Notes under the pieces: model-generated | What the model was told of the DNA's origin: nothing | What the model saw: only the letters and a program-made list of their open reading frames with translations | Databases searched by the model: none | Source of the DNA: Planctomycetota bacterium | GTDB lineage: Bacteria; Planctomycetota; Planctomycetia; Pirellulales; Pirellulaceae | Reading direction: 5' to 3' | Assembly: GCA_026692885.1 (NCBI GenBank) | Contig: JAPLNJ010001216.1 | Coordinates: 1 to 51,210, forward strand | DNA: 51,210 nt | Program-made: the position numbers and the translations under genes | Shown here: positions 51,140 through 51,210 of the stretch, one piece after another | How the letters are laid out: every line of letters begins with the position of its first letter | Numbering within the stretch: the stretch's first letter is position 1

Positions 51140-51210
51140 GCGTTCTACACAACTCTTCCGCCCCAAAGGGGCATTAACAAATCAGCCCAGGGCAGAGCGT
51201 AGCGGCGTAG
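51140..51210. repeat. Start of a CCCTGGG-type interspersed repeat, cut by window end
   Basis: CTCTTCCGCCCCAAAGGGGC and AAATCAGCCCAGGGCAGAGC match the stretch at about 24151-24215. This is the same family as the repeats at 17939 and 24295, continuing past the window. Confidence 0.75.

Overview
The window is GC-rich bacterial DNA with the character of a planctomycete (Planctomycetota, probably the Pirellulales side). This is inferred from the gene types: a HzsA-related NPCBM/heme protein, a ThuA-HEAT-discoidin protein, a DUF6067/GH123-like glycosidase and a large TPR/OGT protein. Abundant extragenic palindromes of kinds common in planctomycete genomes agree with it. No 16S rRNA or tRNA gene was seen, so the assignment is not proven.

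Layout. (1) 1-12.0 kb: secreted saccharide and surface catabolism, with the 3' end of a PL11-type rhamnogalacturonan lyase, a HzsA-related c-heme protein, a DUF6067 putative glycosidase and a ThuA/HEAT/discoidin protein. (2) 12.8-17.7 kb: a fused TPR-methyltransferase-TPR-O-GlcNAc-transferase-like protein and a bacterial voltage-gated cation channel; the channel is followed by a stray copy of the transferase 3' end. (3) 18.5-27.5 kb: a repeat-rich, rearranged accessory zone of Lys-rich helical proteins of unknown function. Three carry related N-terminal regions and each is followed by an intact or fragmentary copy of one small partner gene. Two proteins (18531-19187 and 26764-27549) contain what looks like an RGS (regulator of G-protein signalling) fold. 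One has a glycine-rich hydrophobic segment like a helical pore former. (4) 27.6-43.6 kb, minus strand: a type VI secretion (T6SS) operon in the order tssA-tssB-tssC-hcp-tagJ-tssE-tssF-tssG-clpV-helical protein-tssC paralogue-hcp paralogue-UroD-like. (5) 43.8-45.3 kb, minus: an outer-membrane barrel protein. (6) 45.8-51.0 kb, plus: tssK-tssL-short tssM-another helical protein.

How it may work together. The core set (TssA, B, C, E, F, G, H, K, L, M, Hcp, TagJ) should build a contractile sheath and baseplate. TssM is only about 559 residues: it keeps the cytoplasmic part and three membrane segments but lacks the periplasmic domain. No TssJ, VgrG or PAAR gene is present here. The Lys-rich helical proteins lie inside and on both sides of the T6SS genes, so they are the best candidates for its cargo, adaptors or immunity proteins. 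The modular helical/RGS-like family with its partner gene is the most likely undescribed system in this window.

Mobile and repeat DNA. A 126-171 bp element with GGCCTTGATCATAAGG ends occurs three times. Two copies have perfect 9-bp target duplications and the third interrupts a coding sequence that becomes open again if the element is removed. A second family of 96-bp near-perfect palindromes, a roughly 295-bp repeat and several hairpin repeats fill the gaps. All comparisons were made by eye; no database search was possible.
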